Assembly: GCA_947475315.1 (NCBI GenBank) | Contig: CANJMY010000031.1 | Location: forward strand, 1 to 38,780 | DNA: 38,780 bases | Reading direction: 5' to 3' | Origin: Pseudomonadota bacterium | Lineage (GTDB): Bacteria; Myxococcota_A; UBA796; GCA-2862545 | Part shown: positions 13,436-21,843 of the stretch, in pieces | How positions within the stretch are numbered: position 1 is the first letter of the stretch | How the letters are laid out: each line of letters begins with the position of its first letter | The notes under the pieces: generated by a model | The model's database searches: none | Seen by the model: the letters and a program-made list of their open reading frames with translations, nothing else | What the model was told of the DNA's origin: nothing | Made by a program: the position numbers and the translations under genes

Positions 13436-15475
13436 ATGCGACACCACCCGCTCGTCCTTGCCCTCCTCGCCGGGTGCGCCGGATCCTCGCTGGATCGGGT
13501 CGTGCTCATCCCGTCCACGGCGGACGGCGACGTCGTCACCGCGTGGGCCCGCACGATCGGCGACGACCGCATCGTCGTCGAGCCGAGCGACAGCCCGCTG
13601 GACGCCGCGTCCGGGGCGAAGGGCCTGGTCATCGTGCTGAAGGCGCCCTCCGGCGAGGGTGGGGCCCTGCCCGACGGCGTCGACCGCGAGCGGCAGGTCG
13701 ACGACGCGTTCGTGGTGGAGGGCAGCGACATCGGCGCGCGCCTGTCGGGCACCTCGCGCGTGCTGGAGGCGTTTGGCTGGCGCTTTCACCACCCACAGCA
13801 CACGTTCAAGCCCGACGCGATCGTGCGGCCCGACGATCTGGCCGACCTGCTCACGGAGCACGTCCCCGCCATCGAGCGCCGCGGCCTGCAGCTGCACACG
13901 CTGCACCCGATCGAGGGCCTATACGACCTGTGGTACCCCACCGCGGACCTAGGCCGGGCCGACGCGATCCTCGACTGGATCACCCGCAACCACGGCAACT
14001 ACCTGCAGTGGGTCGCGCTCGACGACATCACCGGCGAGACCCCGCTCTCCGACGCGTGGACCGCGCACACCCAGGCGATCGTCGCGGACGCGCACGCGCG
14101 CGGCGTGCAGGTGGGGATCGGCATCCAGCTGTTCGGCACCGGCAACCTGCAGCGGGCCTTCGACCTGCTCGACACCGTGGGCACCGTCGACGAGCAGCGC
14201 GCGGCGATGGCGCCCCGCCTGGACCGCATCACCAGCGGCCTGGACTGGGACGTGATCAGCCTGTCGTTCGGCGAGTTCTTCTCGGAGGACCCCGCGCGCT
14301 TCATCCAGAGCCTGGAGCTCACCTACGACGAGATCCACGCGCGCCTGCCCGACGCCGAGGTCAGCACGTCGATCCACGTCGGCAACGACCTGTCCGTCAC
14401 CTACAAGGACGAGACGTTCCTGTACTACTTCCTCGGCACCAAGGCCGACCGCCCGATCGTGCCGTGGATCCACTCGGTCATGTACTACAACCTGTTCGAG
14501 GACGCGGGCGGCGCGTACCACCACGACCAGTTCGACCAGCACCGCGCGTTCATGGTGGACGCCGTCCGCAACGACAAGCCCGTCGGCTACTTCCCGGAGT
14601 CGCAGTACTGGGTGGCCTTCGATAGCCCCGTGCCGCAGAGCTACCCGCTCTACATCCGCTCACGCTGGACCGACCTGTCGAAGATCCAGTCTGAAGGCCG
14701 GCTGCACGAACACATCCTGTTCAGCACGGGCTGGGAGTGGAGCGCGTGGCTGACGGACACCGCCACGCTGCGTCAGACCGACCACCTGGACGCGGACCCC
14801 TGTGACGCGATCACCTGGACCTACGCGCCGCACGGCGACGCTGGCGCCGTGGTGTCGGACGCCATGTGCGCGATGGCCGACAGCCAGCACACTTGGCTGC
14901 TGGAGAAGCGCCTCACCCCCTACATCGCCAGCTTCGACGTGATCATGGAGGTCGGGTACGGCCTGGGCAAGATCAGCCAGCCGCGGCGTCCCCTGTTCCG
15001 CGATCTGGTCGCGCTCACCGGCGACGCGCGGGAGGCATACCGGACCGACGTGGCGAACCTGGCGACCTACGCCGGCGAGGCCGACGCGATCGCAGCCCCG
15101 GTGGACGCGCTGGGCACGGACGACCCGTGGATCGCCGAGGCCCAGGACGCGCTCGACATCGACGCGGTCCGCGCGCACTTCGCGCACTGGATCGCCCGGG
15201 CCACGCTCGCCAAGGCCGACGGGACCGACCCAGGCACCGACCTGGACGACGCCGAGACGTTGATCCAGGATGCGGCGGTGATCGTCGCCCGACGCCACGC
15301 CGCACTTTGGGATCCGGCGCCCGAGCGCCTGATCACCCACAACGACAACCCGACGATCTACCAGTACGGGTACCTCGCCCGCGCCGAGGAGCTGTGCTTC
15401 TGGCATCGCGAGCTGGCGCTGGCGCGAAATGCCGTCGAGGGAACCTCGCTGAGCGTCGACGGCTGCGGTCTGTGA
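13436..15475 (+). CDS. Large lipoprotein, possible glycoside-hydrolase-like fold, family unknown
   Basis: The protein has 679 residues. The N-terminus (MRHHPLVLALLAGCAG) is a lipoprotein signal with Cys14. I do not recognise a family with certainty. The stretch SGTSRVLEAFGWRFHHP at about 100-120 resembles the segment 'a...L...G.r...P' in the small domain that precedes the TIM barrel of GH20/GH67-type glycosidases. The next ~350 residues, with alternating hydrophobic strands and acidic strand ends (VALDDITGE, VISLSFGEFF, SQYWVAF), would fit a barrel. The last ~150 residues are helical. It starts 143 bases from the divergent giant gene, has no strong ribosome site, and ends 53 bases before the tRNA. 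A hydrolase of surface glycans is the best guess. Confidence 0.7.
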   Translation: MRHHPLVLALLAGCAGSSLDRVVLIPSTADGDVVTAWARTIGDDRIVVEPSDSPLDAASGAKGLVIVLKAPSGEGGALPDGVDRERQVDDAFVVEGSDIGARLSGTSRVLEAFGWRFHHPQHTFKPDAIVRPDDLADLLTEHVPAIERRGLQLHTLHPIEGLYDLWYPTADLGRADAILDWITRNHGNYLQWVALDDITGETPLSDAWTAHTQAIVADAHARGVQVGIGIQLFGTGNLQRAFDLLDTVGTVDEQRAAMAPRLDRITSGLDWDVISLSFGEFFSEDPARFIQSLELTYDEIHARLPDAEVSTSIHVGNDLSVTYKDETFLYYFLGTKADRPIVPWIHSVMYYNLFEDAGGAYHHDQFDQHRAFMVDAVRNDKPVGYFPESQYWVAFDSPVPQSYPLYIRSRWTDLSKIQSEGRLHEHILFSTGWEWSAWLTDTATLRQTDHLDADPCDAITWTYAPHGDAGAVVSDAMCAMADSQHTWLLEKRLTPYIASFDVIMEVGYGLGKISQPRRPLFRDLVALTGDAREAYRTDVANLATYAGEADAIAAPVDALGTDDPWIAEAQDALDIDAVRAHFAHWIARATLAKADGTDPGTDLDDAETLIQDAAVIVARRHAALWDPAPERLITHNDNPTIYQYGYLARAEELCFWHRELALARNAVEGTSLSVDGCGL

Positions 15476-15488
15476 GCGCGTCACGTGC

Positions 15489-15517
15489 TTGACGCGTTCG
15501 GACACGCCGATTAAACG
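15489..15517 (+). promoter_or_regulatory. Probable sigma70-type promoter of tRNA-Val
   Basis: A TTGACG -35 box (15489-15494), a 17-base spacer and a TAAACG -10 box (15512-15517) end 11 bases before the tRNA 5' end. Transcription would then start only a few bases upstream of the mature tRNA. Confidence 0.55.
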
Positions 15518-15528
15518 GCGACCGCCTC

Positions 15529-15600
15529 GCCCGCGTAACTCAGTGGCAGAGTGCTACCTTCACACGGTAGAAGTCACAGGTTCGACCCCTGTCGCGGGCA
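15529..15600 (+). tRNA. tRNA-Val (anticodon CAC)
   Basis: A full cloverleaf can be drawn by hand over 72 bases. The acceptor stem pairs GCCCGCG (15529-15535) with CGCGGGC (15593-15599), with discriminator A15600. The D stem is ACTC/GAGT. The anticodon stem is CTACC/GGTAG with loop TTCACAC, giving anticodon CAC at 15561-15563, which reads the Val codon GUG. The T stem is ACAGG/CCTGT with loop TTCGACC. The 3' CCA is not encoded. All stems pair perfectly. Confidence 0.97.
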
Positions 15601-15615
15601 TCCGCTCTCCCCGTT

Positions 15616-15652
15616 CGAGATGAAGCCAGACGCCTCACGCGTCGCCATCTCG
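15616..15652 (+). terminator. Two-part hairpin after tRNA-Val, possible terminator or processing signal
   Basis: The outer stem CGAGATG/CATCTCG (7 bp) encloses an inner stem GACGC/GCGTC (5 bp) with loop CTCAC. It starts 16 bases after the tRNA and has no U tract, so termination would be weak or Rho-assisted. Confidence 0.4.
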
Positions 15653-15735
15653 CCCGGACCCGAATCAAGCCGTCGCAACACACCATGTTGTCGACGGCGC
15701 AGGGCGTCGGCTACGAATGGGGGGCTGGAGCTCGC

Positions 15736-16806
15736 ATGTCCCCCTCCGTTCGCCCGCTGTCGCTGATCCTGCTTGCCCTGACCGCGTGCAACGGCCCGTC
15801 GACCGACGGCAAGGGCGACACCGACCCGTCGGACACCGACGCGCCCGACACGGACGTGGCCGACACCGACCCCACCGTGGACGTCTGGGACACGATCACC
15901 CACGACCTGCCGGGCGCGCTGCTGAGCGTCACGGGCGCGAGCGCGAGCGACGTGTGGACCGTGGGCGCGGACGGCGGCGCAGGCCCCGGGGTGCTGCACT
16001 ACGACGGCGCCGCGTGGTCGAAGATCGACACCGGCACCACTGGCGACCTGTGGTGGGTGTGGGAGTCCAGCCCGACGTCGATCTGGATCGTCGGCGAGGG
16101 CGGCCGGGTGCTGCACGGCGACACCTCCGGGTTCGTCGAGGCCGTGCTCGACGCGGACGTGACGCTGTTCGGCATCTGGGGCTCGTCGGACAGCGACGTG
16201 TGGGCCGTGGGCGGCGACATCAACCAGGGCCACGACGCCGCCGTGCTCTTCCACTTTGACGGCGACGCCTGGACGCAGGCCGACCTGCCCGCCACCGCCG
16301 CCGCCAAGATCGCCATGTACAAGCTGTGGGGCACGGCGTCCGACGACGTGTGGGCGTGTGGCATGGGCGGCGTGCTCATCCACTTTGACGGCGACGCCTG
16401 GACGGCGGTGGACTCCGGCACCGACCGCGACCTGTTCACCGTGGCCGGCACCGGCCCGGATGACGTCTACGCGGTGGGCGGCGTGGGCAACGGGCAGATC
16501 CAGCACTGGGACGGCAGCGCCTGGTCCGACCAGACGCCCGCGTTCTCGCCGGACTTCAACGGCGTGTCGGCCCGTGGCGCGCGCGCGGCGGTGGTCGGCC
16601 GCACCGGCTCGGTGTGGGCGCGCAAGTCCGACGGCACCTGGATGGAGGACCCGCGCGGCCGCGCGACCGACAAGGACCTCCACGCCGCGTGGATCGATCC
16701 TGACGGTGGCGTGTGGACGGTGGGCGGGCAGCTCTCCAACAACCCCCCGATCTTCGGCACGTTGGTCTACGGCGGACCTGCGGTGATCCCGCCGTACGCA
16801 CCGTGA
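15736..16806 (+). CDS. Beta-propeller lipoprotein with DTD spacer
   Basis: The protein has 356 residues. The lipoprotein signal MSPSVRPLSLILLALTAC is followed by an acidic spacer rich in Asp-Thr-Asp (DTDPSDTDAPDTDVADTD). The rest is built from repeats of about 45 residues with the signatures SDVWAVG or DDVYAVGG and HFDGDAWT. This is the blade pattern of a Kelch/WD-like propeller seen in large paralogue families of surface lipoproteins. A GGAG lies five bases before the ATG at 15736, and the longer frame from 15685 lacks this support. The signal peptide and spacer indicate a cell-surface or outer-membrane location, and binding partners are unknown. It is followed by a separate promoter and the NHL genes. 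Confidence 0.8.
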   Translation: MSPSVRPLSLILLALTACNGPSTDGKGDTDPSDTDAPDTDVADTDPTVDVWDTITHDLPGALLSVTGASASDVWTVGADGGAGPGVLHYDGAAWSKIDTGTTGDLWWVWESSPTSIWIVGEGGRVLHGDTSGFVEAVLDADVTLFGIWGSSDSDVWAVGGDINQGHDAAVLFHFDGDAWTQADLPATAAAKIAMYKLWGTASDDVWACGMGGVLIHFDGDAWTAVDSGTDRDLFTVAGTGPDDVYAVGGVGNGQIQHWDGSAWSDQTPAFSPDFNGVSARGARAAVVGRTGSVWARKSDGTWMEDPRGRATDKDLHAAWIDPDGGVWTVGGQLSNNPPIFGTLVYGGPAVIPPYAP

Positions 16807-16860
16807 CATAACGACGGTTCGACCACGCTCGTCCGCGATCAGGTTGGCGGCGCAATTTAG

Positions 16861-16889
16861 TTGACTGTCGTTTTCATGCGGCGTACTCT
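16861..16889 (+). promoter_or_regulatory. Probable promoter of the NHL-propeller lipoprotein operon
   Basis: TTGACT (16861-16866), a 17-base spacer and TACTCT (16884-16889) lie in an AT-richer patch after the preceding stop codon. The predicted leader is about 65 bases to the ATG at 16960. Confidence 0.45.
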
Positions 16890-16959
16890 CGCACCTTGCC
16901 CACGGCAGCTCGTGACCTTTGTCGCGGCTGGACAAACTCGGGCGGTAGGAGCGATGGGG

Positions 16960-18285
16960 ATGAACTTCCGAGCATGGTCGTGGTTGACCTTGGGCGCCCT
17001 CGCGGCCTGCACCAGCGGCGCCAAGGACGGCGAAGACACCGACACCGTCGAAGACACCGACGTGGTGGTCGCCGACACGGACGTGCCGGACACCGACGTG
17101 GCGGACACCGACATCGAGGGCCCGCACGTCCTCCACATCTGCGCCCCCACCGTCGGGAACATCTGCCCCTACGCCGGCTCGTCGCGCAACGGCTTCAACG
17201 GCGACGGCCACGACAAGCTGGACAGCTGGTTCTCGTTCCCGATGAGCATCACGTTCTCGCCCTACGGCAAGCCCGCGATCGCCGACTGGAACAACCACAA
17301 GATCCGCGTCGTGAACGACGACGGCACGCTCACCACCATCATGGGCACCAACTTCCTGGGCGACGGCGACGCGCTCGGCAACGACGCCAAGCCGGCCGGC
17401 GCGCTCGGCACCGACGTGAACCTCAACCACCCCACGCAGCAGGAGTACCGCCCGGACGGCGTGCTCGTGTCGGCGTCGTGGCACACGCACAAGCTCCGCA
17501 CCTGGGACCCGGCCACCAACCTGGTGCACGTGTACCTGGGCTCCAGCCCCGGCTTCAACGAGCCGGCCAACGCCACGGCGGGCACGTCCTTTGACGCGCA
17601 CAGCTGCCTGCTGAACCAGCCGCGCCAGATCCACATCGACAGCGCGGGCGACATGTACATCGTCGACATGCGCAACGAGCGCATCCGCAAGCTCGACGTC
17701 GACGCGTGGACCATCTCCACCGTCGCGGGCACGGGCGCCAAGGCCGTCAGCGCGGGCGGCGACGCGCTCACCAGCGCGTTCAACTTCCCCAAGAGCGGCA
17801 ACCCCGAGCCCGGCGGCGCCATCGCGATGAGCGCCGACGAGTCCGTGATGTACATCGCGGACACCGAGAGCCACGTGATCAAGGCGCTCGACCTGGAGTC
17901 CGGCACCATCACCGTGCTCGCGGGCTTGGCGGGCACCTCGGGTGACGTCGACGGCGCCTCGGCGGACGCGCGCTTCAACTACCCTGTGGGCTTGGCCTTG
18001 GACGGCGACACGCTGTTCGTCGCCGACGCCAACAACCACAAGGTGCGCGCGATCGACGTGACCACCGGCGCCGTCAGCACGTTCGTCGGCACCGGCGAGC
18101 CCACCTGCGCCTACCTGGGCGACGTGGCTCTCCCCGAGATGTGCGACGAGCAGTACGCGGCCGGCGACGGCGGCCCTGCGTCGCAGGCCACCCTCTACCG
18201 TCCGTTCGGCGTCGACCTGGACCTGGACGGCAACCTGGTCATCGCCGACACCTACAACAACCGCTTCCGCATCGTGTACCGGTGA
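16960..18285 (+). CDS. NHL-repeat propeller lipoprotein 1 (DTD spacer)
   Basis: The protein has 441 residues. The signal MNFRAWSWLTLGALAAC precedes an acidic spacer with repeated DTD (residues of about 25-50). NHL-type blades follow, each with a 'P.gia...G.lyiaD..NhrIR.id' core: IADWNNHKIRVV, YIVDMRNERIRKLD, YIADTESHVIKALD, FVADANNHKVRAID and IADTYNNRFRIV, separated by ITVLAG/STFVGT turns. NHL propellers usually bind proteins, peptides or glycans. The ATG at 16960 lies eight bases after AGGAG, whereas the nearby ATG at 16954 is too close to it. It is the first of three tandem paralogues, and the next starts eight bases after its stop. Confidence 0.85.
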   Translation: MNFRAWSWLTLGALAACTSGAKDGEDTDTVEDTDVVVADTDVPDTDVADTDIEGPHVLHICAPTVGNICPYAGSSRNGFNGDGHDKLDSWFSFPMSITFSPYGKPAIADWNNHKIRVVNDDGTLTTIMGTNFLGDGDALGNDAKPAGALGTDVNLNHPTQQEYRPDGVLVSASWHTHKLRTWDPATNLVHVYLGSSPGFNEPANATAGTSFDAHSCLLNQPRQIHIDSAGDMYIVDMRNERIRKLDVDAWTISTVAGTGAKAVSAGGDALTSAFNFPKSGNPEPGGAIAMSADESVMYIADTESHVIKALDLESGTITVLAGLAGTSGDVDGASADARFNYPVGLALDGDTLFVADANNHKVRAIDVTTGAVSTFVGTGEPTCAYLGDVALPEMCDEQYAAGDGGPASQATLYRPFGVDLDLDGNLVIADTYNNRFRIVYR

Positions 18286-18293
18286 GGCCCAAC

Positions 18294-19583
18294 ATGCGCA
18301 TCCACACCCTCATCGCCCTCTCGATCCTCACCGCCTGCGCCTCCGGCACCAAGGACGGCGACACCGACGTCGACACCGACACGACGCCCGCGGACACGGA
18401 CGTGGTCGTCGCGGACACGGACGTGCCGGACACCGACGTGGCCGACCCGTGCGCGGATCCCCTGACCGCCGACGCCGGCGTGATCTGCACCATCGTCGGC
18501 ATCGCGGGCCTGGCGGCCGTGGGCCCGGAGGACGTGCTCGCCACCGACTCCGAGCTGTACTTGCCGGTCGACATGACGGTCGGCCCGGATGGCCTGCTCT
18601 ACGTGATCGACTGGAACAACCACCGCATCCGCGTCATCGAGGACGACAACACGATCCACACGATCGCGGGCTCGGGCTTCTTGGGTGACGGGCCGATCGG
18701 CGACGCGAAGCACGCGGCGTTCAACCACCCGACCAACCTCGTGTTCAACCCGCTGAACCCGAACGAGCTCTACATCGCGGCGTGGCACAACAGCCGCATC
18801 GAGAAGCTCGACATGGCCGCCAGCACCATCTCGTTTGAGTGCGGCACGGGCGCGCGCAGCTTCGGCGGCGACGGCGGCATGGCCGGCTTGGCCCCGATGG
18901 ACCTGCCCTCGTCGATCGCGTTCGAGGACGACGGCTCGTTCTACCTGGCGGACTCGGCCAACCAGATCATCCGCAAGGTCGCGGTCGACCACACCATCAC
19001 CACGGTGGCGGGCGAGATCCCCACGATCAGCCCGGACCCCGTCGGCGCCTGCGCCATCCCGCCCTGCACCGTGCGCAAGCTCGGCTTCGACGGCGACGGC
19101 GGCCCGGCGCTGTCGGCGCACTTCAACTTCGGCTTTGGTCAGAAGACCGACCCGACCGCCCGCATCCTGCGCGACGGCCGCACGCTCTACATCACCGACT
19201 CGTACAACCACGTCGTCCGCAAGATGGACCTGGACGCGGGCACGGTCGACGCGTTCGCCGGCACCGGCCTGACGCCGGGTCACGCGGGCGACGGCGGGCA
19301 GGCCACCGCGGCCACGCTGAACTACCCGACGGACGTCGCCGTCGACGGCGACCACAACGTCTACATCGCCGACACCGCCAACCACTGCATCCGGAAGGTG
19401 GACACCGAGGGCGTGATCACGACGGTCGCGGGCGTCTGCGGCGAGTTCGGGTTCAGCGGCGACGGCGGCGCGGCCACGGCGGCCCACCTGCTCAAGCCCT
19501 ACGGCGTCGAGTATGACGCGGGCCACCACCGCCTGATCATCGCGGACACCGAGAACCAGGTGATCCGCGCGGTCAAACTCTAG
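18294..19583 (+). CDS. NHL-repeat propeller lipoprotein 2 (DTD spacer)
   Basis: The protein has 429 residues. The signal MRIHTLIALSILTAC carries a lipobox Cys and is followed by a DTD spacer (DTDVDTDTTPADTDVVVADT) whose DNA is nearly identical over about 40 bases to that of the upstream paralogue. Blades include YVIDWNNHRIRVIE, YLADSANQIIRKV, YITDSYNHVVRKMD, YIADTANHCIRKVD and IADTENQVIRAV, each followed by a T(I/V)AG turn and a GDGG(P/A)A segment. The ribosome site TGAGG lies six bases before the ATG. It follows the first NHL gene by eight bases and precedes the third by nine, so the three form one operon. No catalytic residues are apparent, so a structural or binding role on the cell surface is likely. 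Confidence 0.85.
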   Translation: MRIHTLIALSILTACASGTKDGDTDVDTDTTPADTDVVVADTDVPDTDVADPCADPLTADAGVICTIVGIAGLAAVGPEDVLATDSELYLPVDMTVGPDGLLYVIDWNNHRIRVIEDDNTIHTIAGSGFLGDGPIGDAKHAAFNHPTNLVFNPLNPNELYIAAWHNSRIEKLDMAASTISFECGTGARSFGGDGGMAGLAPMDLPSSIAFEDDGSFYLADSANQIIRKVAVDHTITTVAGEIPTISPDPVGACAIPPCTVRKLGFDGDGGPALSAHFNFGFGQKTDPTARILRDGRTLYITDSYNHVVRKMDLDAGTVDAFAGTGLTPGHAGDGGQATAATLNYPTDVAVDGDHNVYIADTANHCIRKVDTEGVITTVAGVCGEFGFSGDGGAATAAHLLKPYGVEYDAGHHRLIIADTENQVIRAVKL

Positions 19584-19592
19584 GACGCGTCC

Positions 19593-20720
19593 ATGTCGTC
19601 TCCGCGTCTGCTCGCCCTCCTCGCCGCGCTCCAAGCGTGCACGGCGACGTCCGATGGGACAACCGACGGCCGCGTGGACTCAGACGACACGGACGTCACC
19701 CAGATTGCGCTGTGCGATGTGCCGGGCGCGATCTGCACGTTCGCCGGTCAGGGCGGCAAGCTGGGCCTCAACGGCGACGGCCTGCCGCCGCTCGACACGT
19801 GGCTCTACTTCCCGTCTGGGCTGGAGTGGGCGCCCGATGGCGCCTTGGTGATCGACGACTTCAACAACATGCGGATCCGCGCGCTGCGCGACGGCGCGCT
19901 CACCACGATCGTGGGCGACGGACTGCACGGCTGGGCGACGCCTGAGGCGCCCGCGCTCGAGTCTGCGCTCGAGAACCCCGTCGACATCGCGTTCGGCCCC
20001 GCTGGCGAGCTCTACATCGCCGAGTTGCACTCCAATCGCATCCTGCGCGTCGGGGACGATCGCCTGATCCACGTGTTCGCAGGCACGGGGGACGAAGGGT
20101 TCGCCGGGGACGGCTCGCCTGCCACGCAAGCGCTGCTCTCCAGCTCGGCCGGCGTCGCGACCGCGCCCGACGGTCGCGTGTTCATCTCCGACACCGACAA
20201 CCACTGCGTGCGCGTGGTCGAGACCGACGGCACCATCCACAACCTGGGCGGCGACGGCATCCCCGGCGTGGACACCGGCGCCACCGGACGACTGCACCAC
20301 CCGCAGCGGCTCGCCGTGGACGGTGGGCGCTTGCTCGTGGCCGACGCGGACAACCACCAGGTCCGCGCGATCGACCTGCTCACGCGCGAGGTCACCGTGA
20401 TCGCGGGCGACGGCACCCAAGGCTCGGGCGGCGACGGAGGCCCCGCGACGGCCGCGCAGCTCAACCAGCCCTACGGCGTGGCGGTGGGGCCGGACGGTGC
20501 CATCTACGTCGCGGACTTCGGCGACAACAAGGTGCGCGTGATCGGGTCGGACGGCGTGATCGCCACCCTCGCGGGCACGGGTGAGCCCACGTTCTCGGGC
20601 GACGGCGGTCAGGCCGTCGACGCCGCGCTCAACGGCCCGGCGGACGTACTGCTCGGGCCGGACGGCGCGCTCTACATCGCCGACATGATCAACGGCGTCG
20701 TGCGTCGCGTCGCGCCGTAA
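19593..20720 (+). CDS. NHL-repeat propeller lipoprotein 3
   Basis: The protein has 375 residues. The signal MSSPRLLALLAALQAC has lipobox Cys16. Its spacer is much shorter than in the two upstream paralogues, with only one DDTDVT remnant. The propeller is complete: VIDDFNNMRIRAL, YIAELHSNRILRVG, FISDTDNHCVRVVE, LVADADNHQVRAID, YVADFGDNKVRVIG and YIADMINGVVRRV, with G-D-G-G-P-A segments between blades, so six blades are visible. AGGA lies seven bases before the ATG. It is the last gene of the NHL operon. Its stop is three bases from the convergent stop of the next gene. As with the others, only binding-type functions can be proposed. Confidence 0.85.
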   Translation: MSSPRLLALLAALQACTATSDGTTDGRVDSDDTDVTQIALCDVPGAICTFAGQGGKLGLNGDGLPPLDTWLYFPSGLEWAPDGALVIDDFNNMRIRALRDGALTTIVGDGLHGWATPEAPALESALENPVDIAFGPAGELYIAELHSNRILRVGDDRLIHVFAGTGDEGFAGDGSPATQALLSSSAGVATAPDGRVFISDTDNHCVRVVETDGTIHNLGGDGIPGVDTGATGRLHHPQRLAVDGGRLLVADADNHQVRAIDLLTREVTVIAGDGTQGSGGDGGPATAAQLNQPYGVAVGPDGAIYVADFGDNKVRVIGSDGVIATLAGTGEPTFSGDGGQAVDAALNGPADVLLGPDGALYIADMINGVVRRVAP

Positions 20721-20723
20721 TCG

Positions 20724-21182
20724 CTACTCGGGCGCGCCCGCGTTCACCCAAGCGGTGATCAGGTCGAGCTCGTCCGCCGACAGCCCGAACGGAGACGGCA
20801 TGCGGTCGCCCGCGCCGCCGACCGACTCCTGCTCGCCCGCCAGCTTGGCGATCAGGTAGCTGTTGGCGGCGTCGCCGGGCTTCACGCGGTCGAGGCCCGC
20901 GGCCTCAAAGCTGGGCACGTTCACGAGGTCGCCGTAGGCCTGGCCCGACGACAGGTCGAGCCCCGTGACCAGCTCGGGCCCGGCGTGGCAGCCGTAGGTC
21001 GCGCAGGAGCGCTGCAGGATGACATCGACCGCCGCGAAGGTCGCGCCGTCCGTGTCGGACACGTCGGTGTCGGACACGTCGGTGTCCGCGACGTCCGTGT
21101 CCTGGCTGTCGGTGTCCTCCACGATGGGCTCGCCGCCGTCGCACGCCGCGATCCCCAGCACCAACATCATCCAAGCGCGCAT
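20724..21182 (-). CDS. Cytochrome-c-like (CX4CH) lipoprotein with DTD spacer
   Basis: The protein has 152 residues. The signal MRAWMMLVLGIAAC is followed by a DTD spacer (residues of about 22-45). A domain of about 100 residues then follows with CATYGCH, LDLSSGQAY, PGDAANSYLIAKL, a MPSPF segment and a closing ITAWVNAGA. This order matches haem-binding domains of the 'planctomycete cytochrome C' type found in many outer-membrane lipoproteins. The haem motif here is CX4CH in place of CX2CH, so covalent haem attachment is possible but not certain. GGAGG lies four bases before the ATG at 21182. It is downstream of, and eight bases from, an Ig-like lipoprotein gene, and the two probably share a transcript. 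Confidence 0.72.
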   Translation of the reverse strand: MRAWMMLVLGIAACDGGEPIVEDTDSQDTDVADTDVSDTDVSDTDGATFAAVDVILQRSCATYGCHAGPELVTGLDLSSGQAYGDLVNVPSFEAAGLDRVKPGDAANSYLIAKLAGEQESVGGAGDRMPSPFGLSADELDLITAWVNAGAPE

Positions 21183-21190
21183 CTCGCCTC

Positions 21191-21661
21191 CTACTGAACC
21201 GTGAAGGTCACGTCGTCGAGCACCGCCGGGTAGAACCCGTCGGAGTCTGGGTAGAGCAGCTCGACCTCGACCACGTGCTGGCCTGGCGCCAGGCCCACCA
21301 ACGTGGTGCTGACGTCGATGGTCTCGGCGGTGAGCACGCCGTCCACGCGCACCGCGATGTAGCCGAGCGGCGGCGTCTCGAGCGTGTGCGCGTCTGCCGT
21401 CGGGATGAGCAGGCTCAGGCCCCACAGCTTGGGCGGCGCCACCCAGCGCGCAGACGGCGTCTTGCCGGTCAGGTTGAACTTCTGCACGTCGATCTGGAGC
21501 GGCACGTCCGGCCCGGTGACGGTCAGGCCCTCGGTGGGCGACAGGATCGCGATGGTCGGGCGCGGGTAGAGCGTCGCGGGCACGACGTCGCTGTCGGTGT
21601 CGCCTTCCGACGTCATGCCGGACATACACGCCGACGTCGCGAGCACGAGCGTCCAAGCCAA
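21191..21661 (-). CDS. Ig-like-domain lipoprotein, start uncertain
   Basis: The open frame runs up to an ATG at 21808, but the first ~46 residues look non-coding. The lipoprotein signal WTLVLATSAC needs a start at TTG 21661 (used here) or CTG 21670, and neither has ideal ribosome-site spacing. After a short DTDSD spacer there is an Ig-like beta-sandwich pattern (RPTIAILSPTEGLTVTG, PLGYIAVRVDGVL, GLAPGQHVVEVELLY, DDVTFTVQ), so it is likely a single extracellular binding domain of about 120 residues. It precedes the CX4CH lipoprotein by eight bases on the same strand. A partner role in a small surface complex is inference. Confidence 0.65.
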   Translation of the reverse strand: MAWTLVLATSACMSGMTSEGDTDSDVVPATLYPRPTIAILSPTEGLTVTGPDVPLQIDVQKFNLTGKTPSARWVAPPKLWGLSLLIPTADAHTLETPPLGYIAVRVDGVLTAETIDVSTTLVGLAPGQHVVEVELLYPDSDGFYPAVLDDVTFTVQ

Positions 21662-21843
21662 GTTGCGCAGGGGTCCCCCAAGAGCGCCAGGGTACCGCCC
21701 ATCACCGGCGGTGGCCACCGCGGCAAAGTGACACGATGTCACGGCGTCACCACGCGGCGGCGCGTTCGTGCCTGATCTCGCGTGATCCCGATGCGAGCCG
21801 CCGCGCATCCGCGCTATGATCCGCGAACGGTGGGTGGGTTTGC

